Below the pieces are notes generated by a model. The model searched no databases and was not told the DNA's origin. It saw only the letters and a program-made list of their open reading frames with translations. A program made the translations under genes and the position numbers. From assembly GCA_040285825.1 (NCBI GenBank), contig JAUPSS010000010.1, positions 806,001 to 870,000 of the forward strand: 64,000 nt of DNA, in the 5' to 3' direction. This DNA comes from Eukaryota sp. TZLM1-RC. Its lineage: Eukaryota > Metamonada: BaSk clade. How positions within the stretch are numbered: position 1 is the stretch's first letter; the number at the start of each line of letters is the position of its first letter. Positions 63,466 to 64,000 of the stretch are shown in pieces.

Positions 63466-64000
63466 ATGAGAGTCGATGAATCTAAATTGCTGGTGTGCTT
63501 CTGCGTTCCTTTCAGTTCCACAAACCGTTTGGGAAAATATGCTCTTGTTGCTTCTCGAATACTATTCACATTACTTGTATTAGTACTCATTATTCTGTTC
63601 TTTTGCTTAATAGTGTTCTCTCCGCGTGGCGGATGGTTCTATCGCATTCCAAGGAAACAAAAACTGCAAGTGTATGGTGTGGATGATGAAGGGAACTTTC
63701 AATTGATTGATCTTGAACATAATTCTGTGATCAATGGCCATCTAGAAGAGGGATACCTTGCTCTGTCATTCCTCACTCACACAACTTCTTTTTATTCAGG
63801 CCATAAGCTGCCTTCATCCGTTCCTCGTTGGCTCTATGAAAATCTTGAATCAAAGACAGTGTGTGTTGTGGAAACTCAGTCCGAACCGTTACGTTTTCCC
63901 TCTTTGCTACAGGTGAATGAGTCATTTGATGTGGATTCGAATTCTTTTTTCCATCCATGCAGAAGCTACTCACTCAACGATGACATGACATCTGATGATG
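63466..64000 (+). CDS. Membrane protein, N-terminal part (runs off the window)
   Basis: An open frame from ATG 63466 (MRVDESKLLVCFCVPF) continues to the end of the window. Residues 35-54 form one hydrophobic helix (LFTLLVLVLIILFFCLIVF); the preceding part is basic (NRLGKYALVASR), so the C-terminal portion may be lumenal or extracellular, a type II topology. The region after the helix has RIPRKQKLQVYGVDDEG and later beta-rich sequence but no recognised family. If the first exon is instead spliced in, an acceptor at CCTTTCAG (63502) would fit; I cannot decide. The start lies 23 bp from the start of the minus-strand gene. Confidence 0.6.
   Translation, partial: MRVDESKLLVCFCVPFSSTNRLGKYALVASRILFTLLVLVLIILFFCLIVFSPRGGWFYRIPRKQKLQVYGVDDEGNFQLIDLEHNSVINGHLEEGYLALSFLTHTTSFYSGHKLPSSVPRWLYENLESKTVCVVETQSEPLRFPSLLQVNESFDVDSNSFFHPCRSYSLNDDMTSDD

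Noticed and set aside
63443-63466. Start of the large membrane protein at 63466
   Set aside because: That codon is TTG; ATG 63442 gives a better signal peptide and leaves room for the divergent gene.
1-64000. CRISPR arrays, bacterial operons or prophage
   Set aside because: No regularly spaced direct repeats with spacers; genes have introns and eukaryotic families throughout.

Overview
The window comes from the AT-rich nuclear genome of a single-celled eukaryote. Evidence: intronless core histone genes, spliceosomal GT-AG introns, two identical eukaryotic-type tRNA-Met(CAT) genes, and the eukaryote-only proteins ASCC3, CCDC22 and Abitram. TAA, TAG and TGA all end intact genes, so the standard code is likely. 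Introns are often very short: 29, 31, 34, 34, 35, 36 and 38 nt, beside a few of about 204-222 nt. I cannot place the organism; a free-living bacterivorous protist fits (secreted peptidoglycan-hydrolase-like enzyme, large secreted or anchored surface proteins).

Layout. 1-6 kb: the end of a protein with a glutamine-amidotransferase-like C-terminus, a compact core histone cluster (H2A leftward; H2B, H3, H4 rightward), each gene followed by a 16-nt histone stem-loop of divergent sequence, then a small spliced gene and an Abitram/FAM206 gene back to back. 7-20 kb: a transposon graveyard with a decayed non-LTR retrotransposon, a Fanzor (eukaryotic TnpB-like nuclease) relic, several hAT fragments including one nested in another, and two pogo-like DDE transposases. 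21.6-23 kb: an intact 446-aa gene. 23-32 kb: two inverted tRNA-Met genes 4 kb apart among at least nine fragments of non-LTR retrotransposons from about three related families. 32-40 kb: host genes on the minus strand (cyclin-like, a 994-aa Cys-rich surface protein, an RCC1-repeat protein). 40-46 kb: more retrotransposon pieces, a secreted NlpC/P60-like peptidase with a 31-nt intron in its signal peptide, and a nearly full-length but broken Fanzor ending 41 bp before the CCDC22 start codon. 46-64 kb: CCDC22, a small membrane protein, another retrotransposon copy, a MULE transposase fragment, a ten-exon ASCC3 helicase, a 1481-aa single-pass membrane protein, and the start of a divergent membrane protein.

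Functional links are few. The histone cluster forms one S-phase unit with shared promoter elements and a shared 3' processing signal. ASCC3 (ribosome and alkylation repair), CCDC22 (Commander endosomal complex) and Abitram are housekeeping genes. The rest is dominated by mobile DNA in decay. The most notable items are the two Fanzor relics, the altered histone signals and tails, the tiny introns, and the retrotransposon pieces close to both tRNA genes.
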